Source of the DNA: Terrabacter terrigena
GTDB lineage: Bacteria > Actinomycetota > Actinomycetes > Actinomycetales > Dermatophilaceae
Length of the DNA stretch: 64,000 nt
Reading direction: 5' to 3'
Assembly: GCF_042676085.1 (NCBI RefSeq)
Contig: NZ_JBHTKH010000007.1
Span: forward strand, 185,074-249,073
The position numbers and the translations under genes were made by a program. A model generated the notes under the pieces. That model searched no databases and had not been told where the DNA came from. It saw only the letters and a program-made list of their open reading frames with translations. Shown piece after piece: positions 17,086 to 25,486 of this stretch; the stretch's first letter is position 1; every line of letters begins with the position of its first letter.

Positions 17086-17825
17086 CGCGGCCCCCGCGGG
17101 AGCACGAACGACCGCACCGACTGGAGCGCGGCGGTGAGCTTGTAGCGCTGGATCGCACCGGCCGGGTCGACACCCTTCGGGCAGGCGCGCGTGCACTCAC
17201 CGACGAACGTGCACCCCCAGATGCCCTCGGGGTGGATGAGCAGGTCCATCCGGACGTGGGCGCCCTCGTCGCGCGAGTCGAGGTTGTAGCGCTGCGCGAG
17301 GGCGATGGCGGCCGGACCGACGAACGACGGGTCGAGCCCGTACACGGGGCAGGCCGAGTAGCACAGCATGCAGTTGATGCACATGCTGAACTGCGAGTAG
17401 TCCGAGAGCTGCTCAGGCGTCTGGAGGTACTCGCCGTCGTCGACCGAGCTCTCCTGCTCGCGCACGATCCACGGGCTGACCTGTGGGAGCTTGCGCATGA
17501 AGTCGCCGATGTCGACGACGAGGTCGCGGATGACGGGGAAGTTGGCGAGCGGCTCGACCCGGACCGGGCCGGGCGCGTAGTCCACGAGGAACGTCGCGCA
17601 GGTCAGCCGTGGCTCGCCGTTGACCGTCATGCCACAGCTGCCGCAGATGCCCATGCGGCACGACCACCGGTACGACAGGCTCCCGTCGAGGGTGTCCTTG
17701 ACGTGGTTGAGGCCGTCGAGCACCGCCCAGTCGCGACGCAGCGGGACGTCGTACGACTCGAGGGTCGGCTTCTCGTCGCGGTCCGGTCGGTACCGCGCAA
17801 CCTCGAGCGTGATGGTGTCCGCCAT
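17082..17825 (-). CDS. frdB: Fumarate reductase iron-sulfur subunit B
   Basis: The 247-residue protein has an N-terminal plant-type [2Fe-2S] domain with CRMGICGSCGMTVNGEPRLTC. A C-terminal ferredoxin-like domain carries CINCMLCYSACP and CTRACPKGVDP, ligands for the [4Fe-4S] and [3Fe-4S] clusters. It passes electrons from menaquinol at FrdC/FrdD to the FAD of FrdA. The gene lies three bases after frdA and overlaps frdC by four bases. Length and cluster spacing are normal for FrdB; SdhB is less likely because the anchor genes are of FrdC/FrdD type. Confidence 0.93.
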   Translation of the reverse strand: MADTITLEVARYRPDRDEKPTLESYDVPLRRDWAVLDGLNHVKDTLDGSLSYRWSCRMGICGSCGMTVNGEPRLTCATFLVDYAPGPVRVEPLANFPVIRDLVVDIGDFMRKLPQVSPWIVREQESSVDDGEYLQTPEQLSDYSQFSMCINCMLCYSACPVYGLDPSFVGPAAIALAQRYNLDSRDEGAHVRMDLLIHPEGIWGCTFVGECTRACPKGVDPAGAIQRYKLTAALQSVRSFVLPRGPR

Positions 17826-17828
17826 CGC

Positions 17829-19568
17829 TCACCTCCCGTAGACCCGTTCCCCGGGTGGCCATCGGGTGAGGGTCACCGGCACGTACTCGACCTCGTGGGC
17901 GCCCGCCTCGTCGCGGTGGACGAGCGAGTGCCCGAGGTAGCGCTCGTCGTCGCGGGCCGGGAAGTCGAGGCGCTGGTGGGCACCGCGGGACTCCTCGCGC
18001 CTGAGGGCCGCGGCGACGATCGCCTCGGCCACGTCGAGCATGTTCGACAGCTCGAGGGCGGCGACGACCTGGGTGTTGAACGCGCGGCTGTGGTCATGGA
18101 CCGCCATCGAGGCGGACCGCTCCTGCAGCTCGCGCAGCGTCTCGGCGCCCTTGACGAGGGAGTCCTCGGTGCGGAAGATCCCGGCGCTGTCCTCCATGGC
18201 CTGCTGCATGCCGGTCCGAAGACCCGCGATCGGCTCGCGGCCGTCCGCGCGGTCCCTGAGGTCACTCCCGAGCCGCCGGTCCTCGTCGCGGGCCTGTGCT
18301 GCGACGGAGGGTCCGGGGTCGGGCGCGCCGGCGGCATACTGGGCAGCGGCGCGGCCGGCGCGCGCACCGAAGACCAGGCACTCGGGAAGGGAGTTGGAGC
18401 CCAGCCGGTTGGCGCCGTTGATGCTGACGCAGGCCACCTCGCCCGCCGCATAGAGGCCCGCGAGCGGCGTCGCGCCGTCGATGTCGGTGTGGACCCCGCC
18501 CATCATGTAGTGCACGACCGGGCGCACGGGCACGAGCTCGCGGACCGGGTCGATGTTCTCGTACTTGAGGCAGAGCTCGCGCACGAAGGGGAGCTTGGTG
18601 TCGATCACCGTCTCGCCGAGGTGGCGCAGGTCGAGGTGCACGACGGGACCGTAGGGCGTGTCGATGGTGCGGCCCTTCTCGTCCTCGTGCACGAACGCCT
18701 GCGACAGGCGGTCACGGGGGCCGAGCTCCATACTGCGCAGCACCGGCTCCGGCGTGGGCGTGCCGAGGTCGTAGTCCTGCAGGTAACGCTCGCCGTCCTT
18801 GTTCAGCAGCCAGCCGCCCTCTGCGCGCGCGGCCTCGGTGATGAGGATGCCGGTGAACGGCAGGCCCGTCGGGTGGTACTGCACGAACTCCATGTCCTTG
18901 AGCGGCACGCCCGCCCGCCACGCGAGCGCCATGCCGTCGCCCGTGTTGATGTTCGCGTTCGTCGTGAACGGGAACACCCGGCCGCAGCCACCGCCCGCGA
19001 GAATCACCGCCCTGGCCGTGATCGGCGCGATCCGCCCGGTGGCCAGCTCGAGGGCGACGACCCCCTGTACCCGGCCGGCGTCGACGAGCAGCCGGGTGAC
19101 GAACCACTCGTCGTACCGCGCGATGTCGGAGAACTTCAGCGACGTCTGGAAGAGCGTGTGCAGCATGTGGAAGCCGGTCTTGTCGGCGGCGAACCAGGTC
19201 CGCTTGCGCTTCATGCCGCCGAACGCGCGCACGGCGATGTGGCCGTCGCGCTGCCGGCTCCACGGGCAGCCCCAGTGCTCGAGCTGCAGCAGCTCGCGGG
19301 GAGCCTCCTTCACGAACGCCTCGACGGCGTCCTGGTCGCAGAGCCAGTCACCTCCGGAGACCGTGTCGTACGCGTGCTCGTCGAGGCTGTCGTCGCTGGC
19401 GACCGCCCCCGCGGCGCCTCCTTCGGCGGAGACCGTGTGGCTGCGCATCGGGTACACCTTGGAGACCACCGCGACGCGCAGTGCGGGGTCCACCTCGGCG
19501 ATGGCGATGGCGGCTCTCAGGCCCGCGGCGCCACCTCCGATGACGAGGATGTCGTGGTCGGCGCGCAT
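17829..19568 (-). CDS. frdA: Fumarate reductase flavoprotein subunit A
   Basis: The 579-residue flavoprotein starts with the FAD-binding motif ILVIGGGAAGLRAAIAIAE and carries RSHTVSAEGGAAGAV near residue 45, whose His binds FAD covalently. Further on are GVPLKDMEFVQYHPTGLP and the catalytic-region HYMMGGVHTDIDGATPLAGLYAAGE. It catalyses fumarate reduction to succinate at the cytoplasmic side, allowing redox balance under oxygen limitation; it can also run as a succinate dehydrogenase. It is the first large gene of frdABCD, preceded at 16 bases by a small Cys/His-rich gene. Four-subunit Frd is known in mycobacteria and relatives. Confidence 0.94.
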   Translation of the reverse strand: MRADHDILVIGGGAAGLRAAIAIAEVDPALRVAVVSKVYPMRSHTVSAEGGAAGAVASDDSLDEHAYDTVSGGDWLCDQDAVEAFVKEAPRELLQLEHWGCPWSRQRDGHIAVRAFGGMKRKRTWFAADKTGFHMLHTLFQTSLKFSDIARYDEWFVTRLLVDAGRVQGVVALELATGRIAPITARAVILAGGGCGRVFPFTTNANINTGDGMALAWRAGVPLKDMEFVQYHPTGLPFTGILITEAARAEGGWLLNKDGERYLQDYDLGTPTPEPVLRSMELGPRDRLSQAFVHEDEKGRTIDTPYGPVVHLDLRHLGETVIDTKLPFVRELCLKYENIDPVRELVPVRPVVHYMMGGVHTDIDGATPLAGLYAAGEVACVSINGANRLGSNSLPECLVFGARAGRAAAQYAAGAPDPGPSVAAQARDEDRRLGSDLRDRADGREPIAGLRTGMQQAMEDSAGIFRTEDSLVKGAETLRELQERSASMAVHDHSRAFNTQVVAALELSNMLDVAEAIVAAALRREESRGAHQRLDFPARDDERYLGHSLVHRDEAGAHEVEYVPVTLTRWPPGERVYGR

Positions 19569-19583
19569 GGTGGTGTCCGTGGC

Positions 19584-19718
19584 CTACTCGCCGCGCAGCT
19601 CTTCGTCGAGCAGCAGCTTGCCGCTGTGGTGCACCACGCGCCGGTGGGTGCTTCCGTCGTGGAAGTCGTCGCGGAGGTCCTGGCAGCCGCAGCCGTAGTG
19701 GATGTGCTCGACGCGCAT
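19584..19718 (-). CDS. Small Cys/His-rich protein upstream of frdA
   Basis: A 44-residue frame reads MRVEHIHYGCGCQDLRDDFHDG and goes on through HRRVVHHSGKLLLDEELRGE. Six histidines and two cysteines (H-x-H-x-x-C-x-C near the start) suggest a metal-binding peptide. It ends 16 bases before frdA on the same strand, so it is probably the first gene of the frd operon. GAGGGG abuts the ATG, which is tighter than usual; a longer form starting further upstream is possible. The 266 bases between this start and the VWA stop at 19985 contain no other gene I can support and should hold the frd promoter. I do not recognise a family. Confidence 0.45.
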   Translation of the reverse strand: MRVEHIHYGCGCQDLRDDFHDGSTHRRVVHHSGKLLLDEELRGE

Positions 19719-19984
19719 CCCCTCGTCGTCGCTGTCGTGGTAGCGCGTACCGTCCACAACCGACCCGCAGGGGGCCGTCTGGCCGGTGAAGCCAACCCTC
19801 GTCGCCACAGCGCACCACCCACCTTCGCCCTCCTCAAGAATGCTCCCGACCGCGCCGGAAGTGAACAGGGAACCGAGCGGCACCTCCCAGGGCACGTCCT
19901 GGGTGGGGCGAGCCTCGGGACCCCGTCTCGAGTGACCGACACGACAGACGGGTCCGAAACGCACGAGCCATCGGACGTCGTCGG

Positions 19985-21145
19985 TCACGCCCTACGCGGA
20001 CGGCCGATCGACAGGGCCAGGCCGGCGAGCAGCGCGGCGGCAGCCACGACGGCGAAGGCCGCACTGAGGTCGACCTGCTGCTCGGTCACGGTCACGTGCT
20101 TCGGCAGTTCGGCGAGGACCTTCGTCAGGGCGTCGGCATCGGTCGCCGCGAAGTACTCGCCGCCCGTCTTCTGCGCCACGCCCTTGAGCGCGGCCTCGTC
20201 GACGACGAGGAAGTTGCGCCCGCCGCCGGGGCCACCGCCGCCGCCACCACCGCCGCCGCCGCCGAAGTCGCGGATGCGCGGCTGCGCGAACCCGCCGTAC
20301 TGGTCGCGGGTGCACGCCATCTGGGTCGGGTTCGTCGTGCCGAAACCGATCGGGTAGACCCGCACGCCGCGGGCCGCGGCCTGCTCGGCGGCCTGGGCGG
20401 GAGTGACACCGCGGGTGTTCGCCCCGTCGGTGAGAAGCACGATGATCTCAGGCGCGACGTCGGGCTTCTCGCCGGTGCCGCTGGTGCCGCCGGTGCCGCC
20501 GGCCCCGCCGGCCCCGGCGCTGGGCGCGGGTGTCGGAGTCGGGTCGACGGCTCCCTGGCCGTCGGTCGTCGGCTCGTCGACGGCGTCCGAGGGCGCGACG
20601 TTCGGGTCGAGCTCGGCGATCGCGTCGATCGAGCGGAGGATGGCTGCACCGATCGTCGTGCCGCGGCCGGTCGTCACCGCGTCGAGCGCCTCGAGCAGCT
20701 CGTCGCGGTTCACCGTCGGTGCGACCGCCAGCTGGGCGAACCCGGAGAAGACGACGAAGCCGATCTTCGTGTCGTCGTCCTGGTTCTGGATGAACGACCG
20801 CACCGCAGCCTGCGCCGCGGCCAGCCGGTTGGGGTCGACGTCCGTCGCGCACATCGACCCCGACACGTCGAGCGCCAGGATGATCGTCGAGCTCGACGTC
20901 GGCACCTGGGCCGTCACGGTCGGGCGGGCCGAGGCCAGGCCGAGCAGCGCGAGCGCGGCCAGCACCAGGGCGATCGGCACGTGCCGCCGCCAGGAGTGCG
21001 ACCCGGCTCCCACGGACCGCAGCAGGGCGACGTTGGAGAAGCGCACGGCCTGACGCCGCCGGCGCCGGAGCTGCCAGACGTAGACCCCTGCCAGCAACGG
21101 CGCGAGGAGCAGCGAGACCAGCAGGACGGGCAGCTCGAACGACAC
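19985..21145 (-). CDS. Membrane-anchored VWA-domain protein (BatA/BatB-like)
   Basis: The 386-residue protein has two N-terminal membrane segments (about 5-22 and 57-75) and a VWA domain with MIDAS ALDVSGSMCATD near residue 95 and VLLTDGANTRGV. A C-terminal membrane helix (AFAVVAAAALLAGLALSIG) completes the BatA/BatB layout. A Gly-rich stretch (about 295-310, nine glycines then PGGG) is a flexible insertion. It begins with GTG directly after the TGA of the preceding VWA gene. It is the last gene of a MoxR-DUF58-VWA-VWA operon, a set thought to fold or assemble envelope proteins. Confidence 0.87.
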   Translation of the reverse strand: MSFELPVLLVSLLLAPLLAGVYVWQLRRRRRQAVRFSNVALLRSVGAGSHSWRRHVPIALVLAALALLGLASARPTVTAQVPTSSSTIILALDVSGSMCATDVDPNRLAAAQAAVRSFIQNQDDDTKIGFVVFSGFAQLAVAPTVNRDELLEALDAVTTGRGTTIGAAILRSIDAIAELDPNVAPSDAVDEPTTDGQGAVDPTPTPAPSAGAGGAGGTGGTSGTGEKPDVAPEIIVLLTDGANTRGVTPAQAAEQAAARGVRVYPIGFGTTNPTQMACTRDQYGGFAQPRIRDFGGGGGGGGGGGPGGGRNFLVVDEAALKGVAQKTGGEYFAATDADALTKVLAELPKHVTVTEQQVDLSAAFAVVAAAALLAGLALSIGRPRRA

Positions 21146-22129
21146 TCAGATCACCCGCCCCTGTCGCAGCACCGACACGGTCGCGCCGCCGAGCAGCAGC
21201 AGGGCCGCGACGGCCGCGACCCACGACGTCACCTCGTGCGGCACGGTCCGCGTCGTCCACTGCAGCTGGATGGAGTCGTACACCGCGGCCAGCGACGCGG
21301 CGTTGCTCGCCCGGCGGTAGGTTCCGCCCGTCGTCTCCGCGATCTGCTGCAGCGACGTCTCGTCGAGTGCCGTCGCGATGCTGAACCCGTCGACCTCGAT
21401 GACGGTGCCCTCCGGCGTCCCGAGACCGATCGGCTCGACGCGGACGCCTGCCGCCGAGGCCAGCTCGGCCGCCCTGACCGGGTCGGCGGAGGCGGTGTTC
21501 TCGCCGTCGGTGAGCAGCACGATGGCCGTGCCGCCGTGGAAACCGATGGCCGACTCGTCGGTCGTCCCCGCCTCGGCGTCGCCCGGCGCCTTGACCGGCT
21601 TGCCGACGATCGCGCTCAGGCCGCTGAGGACGCCGTCCGCGAGCGACGTCTCGCCCGACGGCTTGAGGCGGGCGACCGCTGCCAGCACCGCTGCGCGGTC
21701 GTCGGTCGGCCGCTGCGTCACGAGGGCGGTCCCGCCGAACGCGACCACCGCGATGCGCACCGACGCAGGCTGTTTCTCGACGAAGCCGCGCGCCGCGGCC
21801 TTGGCCGCCTCGAGCCTGGACGGTTTGACGTCCTTGGCGGCCATGCTGTTCGACACATCGAACGCGAGCACGACCGTGCCCTCGCGATGCGGCTCGGCGA
21901 CCGAGGCCACCGGCCGCGTCAGCGACAGCACCAGGACGGTGAGGGCACCGATGAGCAGGCCCGGCCCGAGGTGACGCCGCCAGCCGCGGCGGGGTGCCGG
22001 CATGACGAGGCCCTGCTCGGCGAGGGCGAGGCGCCGCTGCTCCTGCACCCGCAGCACCCGGCGGTAGCCGACGACGAGCAGCGGGACGACGAGCAGTCCC
22101 GCTAGCGCCCACGGCCACGTCAGTGTCAT
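21146..22129 (-). CDS. Membrane-anchored VWA-domain protein (BatA-like)
   Basis: The 327-residue protein has an N-terminal membrane helix (WPWALAGLLVVPLLVVGY), a second one near 55-70, a VWA domain with MIDAS AFDVSNSMAAKDV near 90 and VLLTDGENTASADP, and a C-terminal helix near 300-318. This is the BatA type, paired with the next gene. Its ATG at 22129 is the last of five start codons in the 14-bp tandem array that separates it from the DUF58 gene, so its translation is probably fed by reinitiation. Role in the MoxR-linked envelope chaperone system is from family knowledge; the client is unknown. Confidence 0.88.
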   Translation of the reverse strand: MTLTWPWALAGLLVVPLLVVGYRRVLRVQEQRRLALAEQGLVMPAPRRGWRRHLGPGLLIGALTVLVLSLTRPVASVAEPHREGTVVLAFDVSNSMAAKDVKPSRLEAAKAAARGFVEKQPASVRIAVVAFGGTALVTQRPTDDRAAVLAAVARLKPSGETSLADGVLSGLSAIVGKPVKAPGDAEAGTTDESAIGFHGGTAIVLLTDGENTASADPVRAAELASAAGVRVEPIGLGTPEGTVIEVDGFSIATALDETSLQQIAETTGGTYRRASNAASLAAVYDSIQLQWTTRTVPHEVTSWVAAVAALLLLGGATVSVLRQGRVI

Positions 22130-22196
22130 CGCGGTCTCCTCATCGCCAGCTCCTCATCGCCAGCTCCTCATCGCGGTCTCCTCATCGCCGTCTCCT
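22127..22196 (-). repeat. Five tandem 14-bp units, each an AGGAG ribosome binding site plus ATG
   Basis: Read on the minus strand, the DUF58-VWA junction consists of five 14-bp units of form AGGAG-N6-ATG (variable bases ACCGCG, CTGGCG or ACGGCG). ATGs lie at 22185, 22171, 22157, 22143 and 22129. The first four each open a five-codon frame (MRRPR or MRSWR) whose TGA overlaps the next ATG as ATGA; the fifth is the start of the VWA gene. The DUF58 stop TGA at 22182-22184 itself overlaps the first ATG. The array likely arose by slippage duplication of an ordinary coupled junction. Confidence 0.9.
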
Positions 22197-23204
22197 GCGC
22201 CGCAGGTCGGAGATGCGCATGAGCGACCGCACGAGGTCGTCGTCGGTGCGGATGCGATGGAGGTCGACGCCGGCCCTGCGCGCCCGTGCCTCGAGGTCGG
22301 CCTGCCGCGCGTCCGCGGCAGCCGCAAGCCGCGCACGGAAGGAGGCGTCACTCGTGTCGACGAAGATCTGCTCGCCCGTCTCGGCGTCCTCGACGTAGAC
22401 ACCCCCCGCGTCGGGCAGCTCGCTCTCACGCGGGTCGACGACCTGGATCGCCACGACCTCGTGCCGCCGCGCGAGCCGCGCCAGCGGCTTCTCCCAGCCG
22501 TCCGTGCTGATGAAGTCCGACACGACGAGCACCAGCCCGCGCCGCCGGGCGATGCCCGCCGCAGCCGTGAGCAGCAACGAGAGGTCGGTGACCCTGCGGT
22601 CATCGCCCTTGTGTTGATCGCCTTTGCTGCGCCGGGAGCGGGTCGGGCTGACGTCCCGGCCCGGCCCGGTCCGCGACCTGCGGCTCGCCAGCCACCCGGA
22701 TGTCGGGACGGGATCGTCTGCGGCGGAACGGGACTCGCGCCGGTCGAGCAGCAGCTGCGCGATGCGCAGCACCTGCATCCGACCCGACGCCGGCGGGATG
22801 ACCGCGTCGACGCCGGTGTCCATGACGATCGCCCCGACCCTGCTGCCACCGCGGGTCAGCACGTGCGCCAGGGTCGTGGCGACCTCCGCGAGCACGAGGT
22901 GCTTCTGGCGAGCGACGGGCCCGAAGCCCATCGAGGCCGAGTGGTCGAGCAGCAGCCAGGCTGTCAGCTCGCGGTCCTCGACGAACTCGCGCACGTACGG
23001 GGTGTCGAGCCGTGCCGTGACGTTCCACTCGATGTGCCGCAGGTCGTCGCCGGGCTCGTACTCGCGCAGGTCGGTGAAGTCGAGCCCCGACCCTCGGAAG
23101 AGGCTGCGGTAGTCGCCCTGCAGCCGACCGTCGAGCCGCCGCACCACCCTCCACTCGAGGCGTCGGAGCAGCTGCTCGGCGCTCAGCGTGTCGGTCGAGC
23201 CCAT
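22182..23204 (-). CDS. DUF58 domain protein
   Basis: The 340-residue cytosolic protein has the DUF58 signature DFTDLREYEPGDDLRHIEWNVTARLDTPYVREFVEDRELTAW near residues 40-80. A VWA-like core follows (LLLDHSASMGFG, a degenerate MIDAS, and GLVLVVSDFIS). A variable Arg/Ser-rich insert lies near 155-185. DUF58 proteins occur between MoxR ATPases and BatA/B-type VWA proteins and probably act with them. The start overlaps the end of the moxR-like gene by 22 bases in another frame, and the stop feeds into the 14-bp start-codon array, so the operon is translationally coupled at both ends. Confidence 0.9.
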   Translation of the reverse strand: MGSTDTLSAEQLLRRLEWRVVRRLDGRLQGDYRSLFRGSGLDFTDLREYEPGDDLRHIEWNVTARLDTPYVREFVEDRELTAWLLLDHSASMGFGPVARQKHLVLAEVATTLAHVLTRGGSRVGAIVMDTGVDAVIPPASGRMQVLRIAQLLLDRRESRSAADDPVPTSGWLASRRSRTGPGRDVSPTRSRRSKGDQHKGDDRRVTDLSLLLTAAAGIARRRGLVLVVSDFISTDGWEKPLARLARRHEVVAIQVVDPRESELPDAGGVYVEDAETGEQIFVDTSDASFRARLAAAADARQADLEARARRAGVDLHRIRTDDDLVRSLMRISDLRRRRRR

Positions 23205-24304
23205 GTCGCGTCACCAGCTGCGGACCCGCCGGCCGTGCCCCCCGCAGGGATACCGCCCGACTCCGCCCCGAACGCGCCGGCCACCGAGCCACGGGCCCGA
23301 TGGTCTCGGCCCTGCTGCTCGCGCAGGGGCGCCGTCGGCACCGGCACCGCGTGGATGATCGGCGTGAGCAGGTCATCGGGAGAGAGGTCCTCGGCCAGCG
23401 CCTCGTAGGACAGGACGATGCGGTGCCGCAGCACGTCGCGAGCGAGATCGCTGACGTCACCCGGAAGCGCGTAGTCGCGCCCGCGCAGGAACGCCAACGC
23501 GCGCGCCGCCAGCACGAGGTTGATCGACGCTCGCGGGCTCGCGCCGTACGTCAGCAGCCGGGCCAGGTCGTCACGCCCCACACCGGCGGGCTCGCGGGTC
23601 GCCGTCGCCAGCCGGACGGCGTACTCGATGACCGCGGGGTCGACGTACACGGCATCGGTCTCACGCTGGAAACCGCGCAGCAGCTCCGGGTCGAGCACCT
23701 TGACCGTCGCGACGGCAGCCGCGATCTGGCGCTCGACGACCACGAACTCCTCAGCGGCAGAGGGGTATCCGATGAGCACCTTGAGCATGAAGCGGTCGAC
23801 CTGCGCCTCGGGGAGTGCGTACGTGCCCTCCGACTCGATCGGGTTCTGCGTCGCCATGACGAGGAACGGGTCGGGGGCCGGGAAGGTCTCGCGGCCGATC
23901 GTCACCTGCCGTTCCTGCATGACCTCGAGCAGAGCGCTCTGCACCTTCGCGGGTGCGCGGTTGATCTCGTCGGCGAGCACGAGGTTGGCGAAGACCGGCC
24001 CCAGCGAGACCTGGAACTCGCCGTCGTGCTGGTTGTAGATGCGCGTGCCGACGAGGTCGGCCGGCACGAGGTCGGGCGTGAACTGGATGCGCTGGAACTC
24101 GCCGCCGATCGCGTGCGCGAGCGTCTTGATCGCCATCGTCTTGGCCAGCCCGGGCACGCCCTCGACGAGCAGGTGGCCGCGGGCGAGCAGGGCGACCATC
24201 ATCCGCTCGAGCAGCAGGTCCTGCCCGACGATGGTCCGCTTGACCTCGTAGAGCGCCTGCTCCAGCTCGTGCCGTCCCTGCCGACTGCCTGCCTCGCCGT
24301 CCAT
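23183..24304 (-). CDS. MoxR-family AAA+ ATPase
   Basis: The 373-residue ATPase has the MoxR pattern: TIVGQDLLLERMMVALLARGHLLVEGVPGLAKT (Walker A GVPGLAKT), VLADEINRAPAKVQSALLEVMQERQVTIG (Walker B and pore-loop region), and FLVMATQNPIESEGTYALPEAQVDRFM (sensor 1 and arginine finger). It is thought to drive remodelling by the DUF58 and VWA partners that follow. Start is the ATG at 24304, eight bases after GACAGGAG; upstream codons encode only Gln/His/Arg-rich sequence. A C-terminal Gly/Ala/Pro-rich tail of about 40 residues is atypical and overlaps the DUF58 start. Confidence 0.92.
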   Translation of the reverse strand: MDGEAGSRQGRHELEQALYEVKRTIVGQDLLLERMMVALLARGHLLVEGVPGLAKTMAIKTLAHAIGGEFQRIQFTPDLVPADLVGTRIYNQHDGEFQVSLGPVFANLVLADEINRAPAKVQSALLEVMQERQVTIGRETFPAPDPFLVMATQNPIESEGTYALPEAQVDRFMLKVLIGYPSAAEEFVVVERQIAAAVATVKVLDPELLRGFQRETDAVYVDPAVIEYAVRLATATREPAGVGRDDLARLLTYGASPRASINLVLAARALAFLRGRDYALPGDVSDLARDVLRHRIVLSYEALAEDLSPDDLLTPIIHAVPVPTAPLREQQGRDHRARGSVAGAFGAESGGIPAGGTAGGSAAGDATWARPTR

Positions 24305-24424
24305 GCCGTGCTCCTGTCGCTGCTGCTCGGTCGTGCTGGGCTGATGCTTCTCGTGCTGTTCTCGTGCCTGTTCTCTTACGTGTTCTCGGGCCCGGTCGTG
24401 CTGCCGACGTATGCCGTGTGCCAC

Positions 24425-25378
24425 CTATCGCGGGAGGCTGCCGCCCCCGCCCCCTGCGGTCGCAATGGGCACGGCGAAGCCGATGCCGACGAAGAGCGTC
24501 TGGTCGGTGGGGTTGGCGAGGCCGGTGACGATGCCCACGACCTGCCCTGCCTTGTTGAGCAGCGGGCCGCCGGAGTTGCCGGGGTTGACGGCGGCGTCGA
24601 ACTGGATGAGGTGCTCGAGCTTGCGGTTGCCCTCGACGCGGACCGTCCGGTCGAGCGCCGACACGACGCCCGCCGACAGCGAGTCGGTCAGTCCGAGTGG
24701 GTGGCCCACGGCGAAGACGGGCGCCCCCACGGGCAGCCCGCCGCCGAGCACGGCCGGCACGACCGTCTCGGGCAGCCTCGCGGGGGTGAGGGTCGCGATG
24801 TCGCTCTCGGGCTTGCGCGACGCGACGATGGCGGGCGAGGTCGTTCCGTCGGAGAAGGCGACCGTGATGGCACTGGCCCCCTCCACGACGTGCAGCGCTG
24901 TGAGCACCGTGCCGTCGGCGTTGACGACGACGCCCGCGCCGCTGCCCTGCGACTGGGGGCCTGCCGACGTGCCGCGCGTCGTGATGACGACGAGCGACGG
25001 GGCGATGGCGGCGTGCGCGAGCGTCGCGTCGGCAGGGGCGGCCGCCTCGGCCTCGGCCTGCCTCCCCAGACCCTTCTGGACGGTCACGTCGACGTCGCGC
25101 TGGGTGATCGGTGCGGGCTCGGGTGGCCGCGTGACGGCATACGCGGTCAGGGCTGCCGTGACGAGCAGGACGACGGAGAGAGCCGCCCACACCCAGCGGG
25201 GGACGGCGGCAAGGCGGCGGCGCGTCCGCTGCAGCGGCCCCTCGGGAGGGCCGGGTTCGGGGCTGTGGACGGGGCCGTCCGGCGATACTCCGGGCGGTGC
25301 GAGCAGCCGCGCGCGCAGAGGTGTCCCGGCGCCGGGGGCGGAGGTGTCGACTGCGGGGGGAGCGGTGACCCGTGCCAC
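24425..25378 (-). CDS. Membrane-anchored trypsin-like serine protease (HtrA/DegP-like, no PDZ)
   Basis: The 317-residue protein has a Pro-rich cytoplasmic N-terminus, one membrane helix (VWAALSVVLLVTAALTAYAVT, about 63-83), and an external trypsin-like domain. The triad is His in VLTALHVVEG, Asp in ESDIATL and Ser in NPGNSGGPLLNK. No PDZ domain follows; the protein ends after GIGFAVPIATAGGGGGSLPR, unlike full HtrA. The GTG start at 25378 follows GAAAAGG. It is 120 bases upstream of the moxR-like gene on the same strand and may head that operon, fitting an envelope quality-control role, which is inference. Confidence 0.87.
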   Translation of the reverse strand: MARVTAPPAVDTSAPGAGTPLRARLLAPPGVSPDGPVHSPEPGPPEGPLQRTRRRLAAVPRWVWAALSVVLLVTAALTAYAVTRPPEPAPITQRDVDVTVQKGLGRQAEAEAAAPADATLAHAAIAPSLVVITTRGTSAGPQSQGSGAGVVVNADGTVLTALHVVEGASAITVAFSDGTTSPAIVASRKPESDIATLTPARLPETVVPAVLGGGLPVGAPVFAVGHPLGLTDSLSAGVVSALDRTVRVEGNRKLEHLIQFDAAVNPGNSGGPLLNKAGQVVGIVTGLANPTDQTLFVGIGFAVPIATAGGGGGSLPR

Positions 25379-25474
25379 CTTTTCGACTGTACGTTTCGAT
25401 CGCCCGGAGCGGCAGGGGTCCACCCCGAGTTCACAGGTTGGGCGGAACCGGTGACTTGCGGTCACCGCCACGGG

Positions 25475-25481
25475 TAGGAAT
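25475..25481 (+). promoter_or_regulatory. -10-like element of a leaderless promoter (TAGGAAT)
   Basis: TAGGAAT precedes the ATG of the CHAD gene at 25487 by five bases, with no ribosome binding site. The match to TAGNNT is imperfect by one position. Confidence 0.35.
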
Positions 25482-25486
25482 GGCGT

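Noticed and set aside
20206..20268. Short Gly-coding repeat in the VWA gene as a possible CRISPR or regulatory repeat
   Set aside because: It is a simple run of glycine codons (GGC/GGT) within a good coding frame, with no spacer pattern.
16875..20357. Very long open frame on the plus strand opposite the frdABCD genes
   Set aside because: It is the antisense shadow of well-conserved minus-strand genes in high-GC DNA; its protein is Arg/Gly/Ala-rich with no domain.
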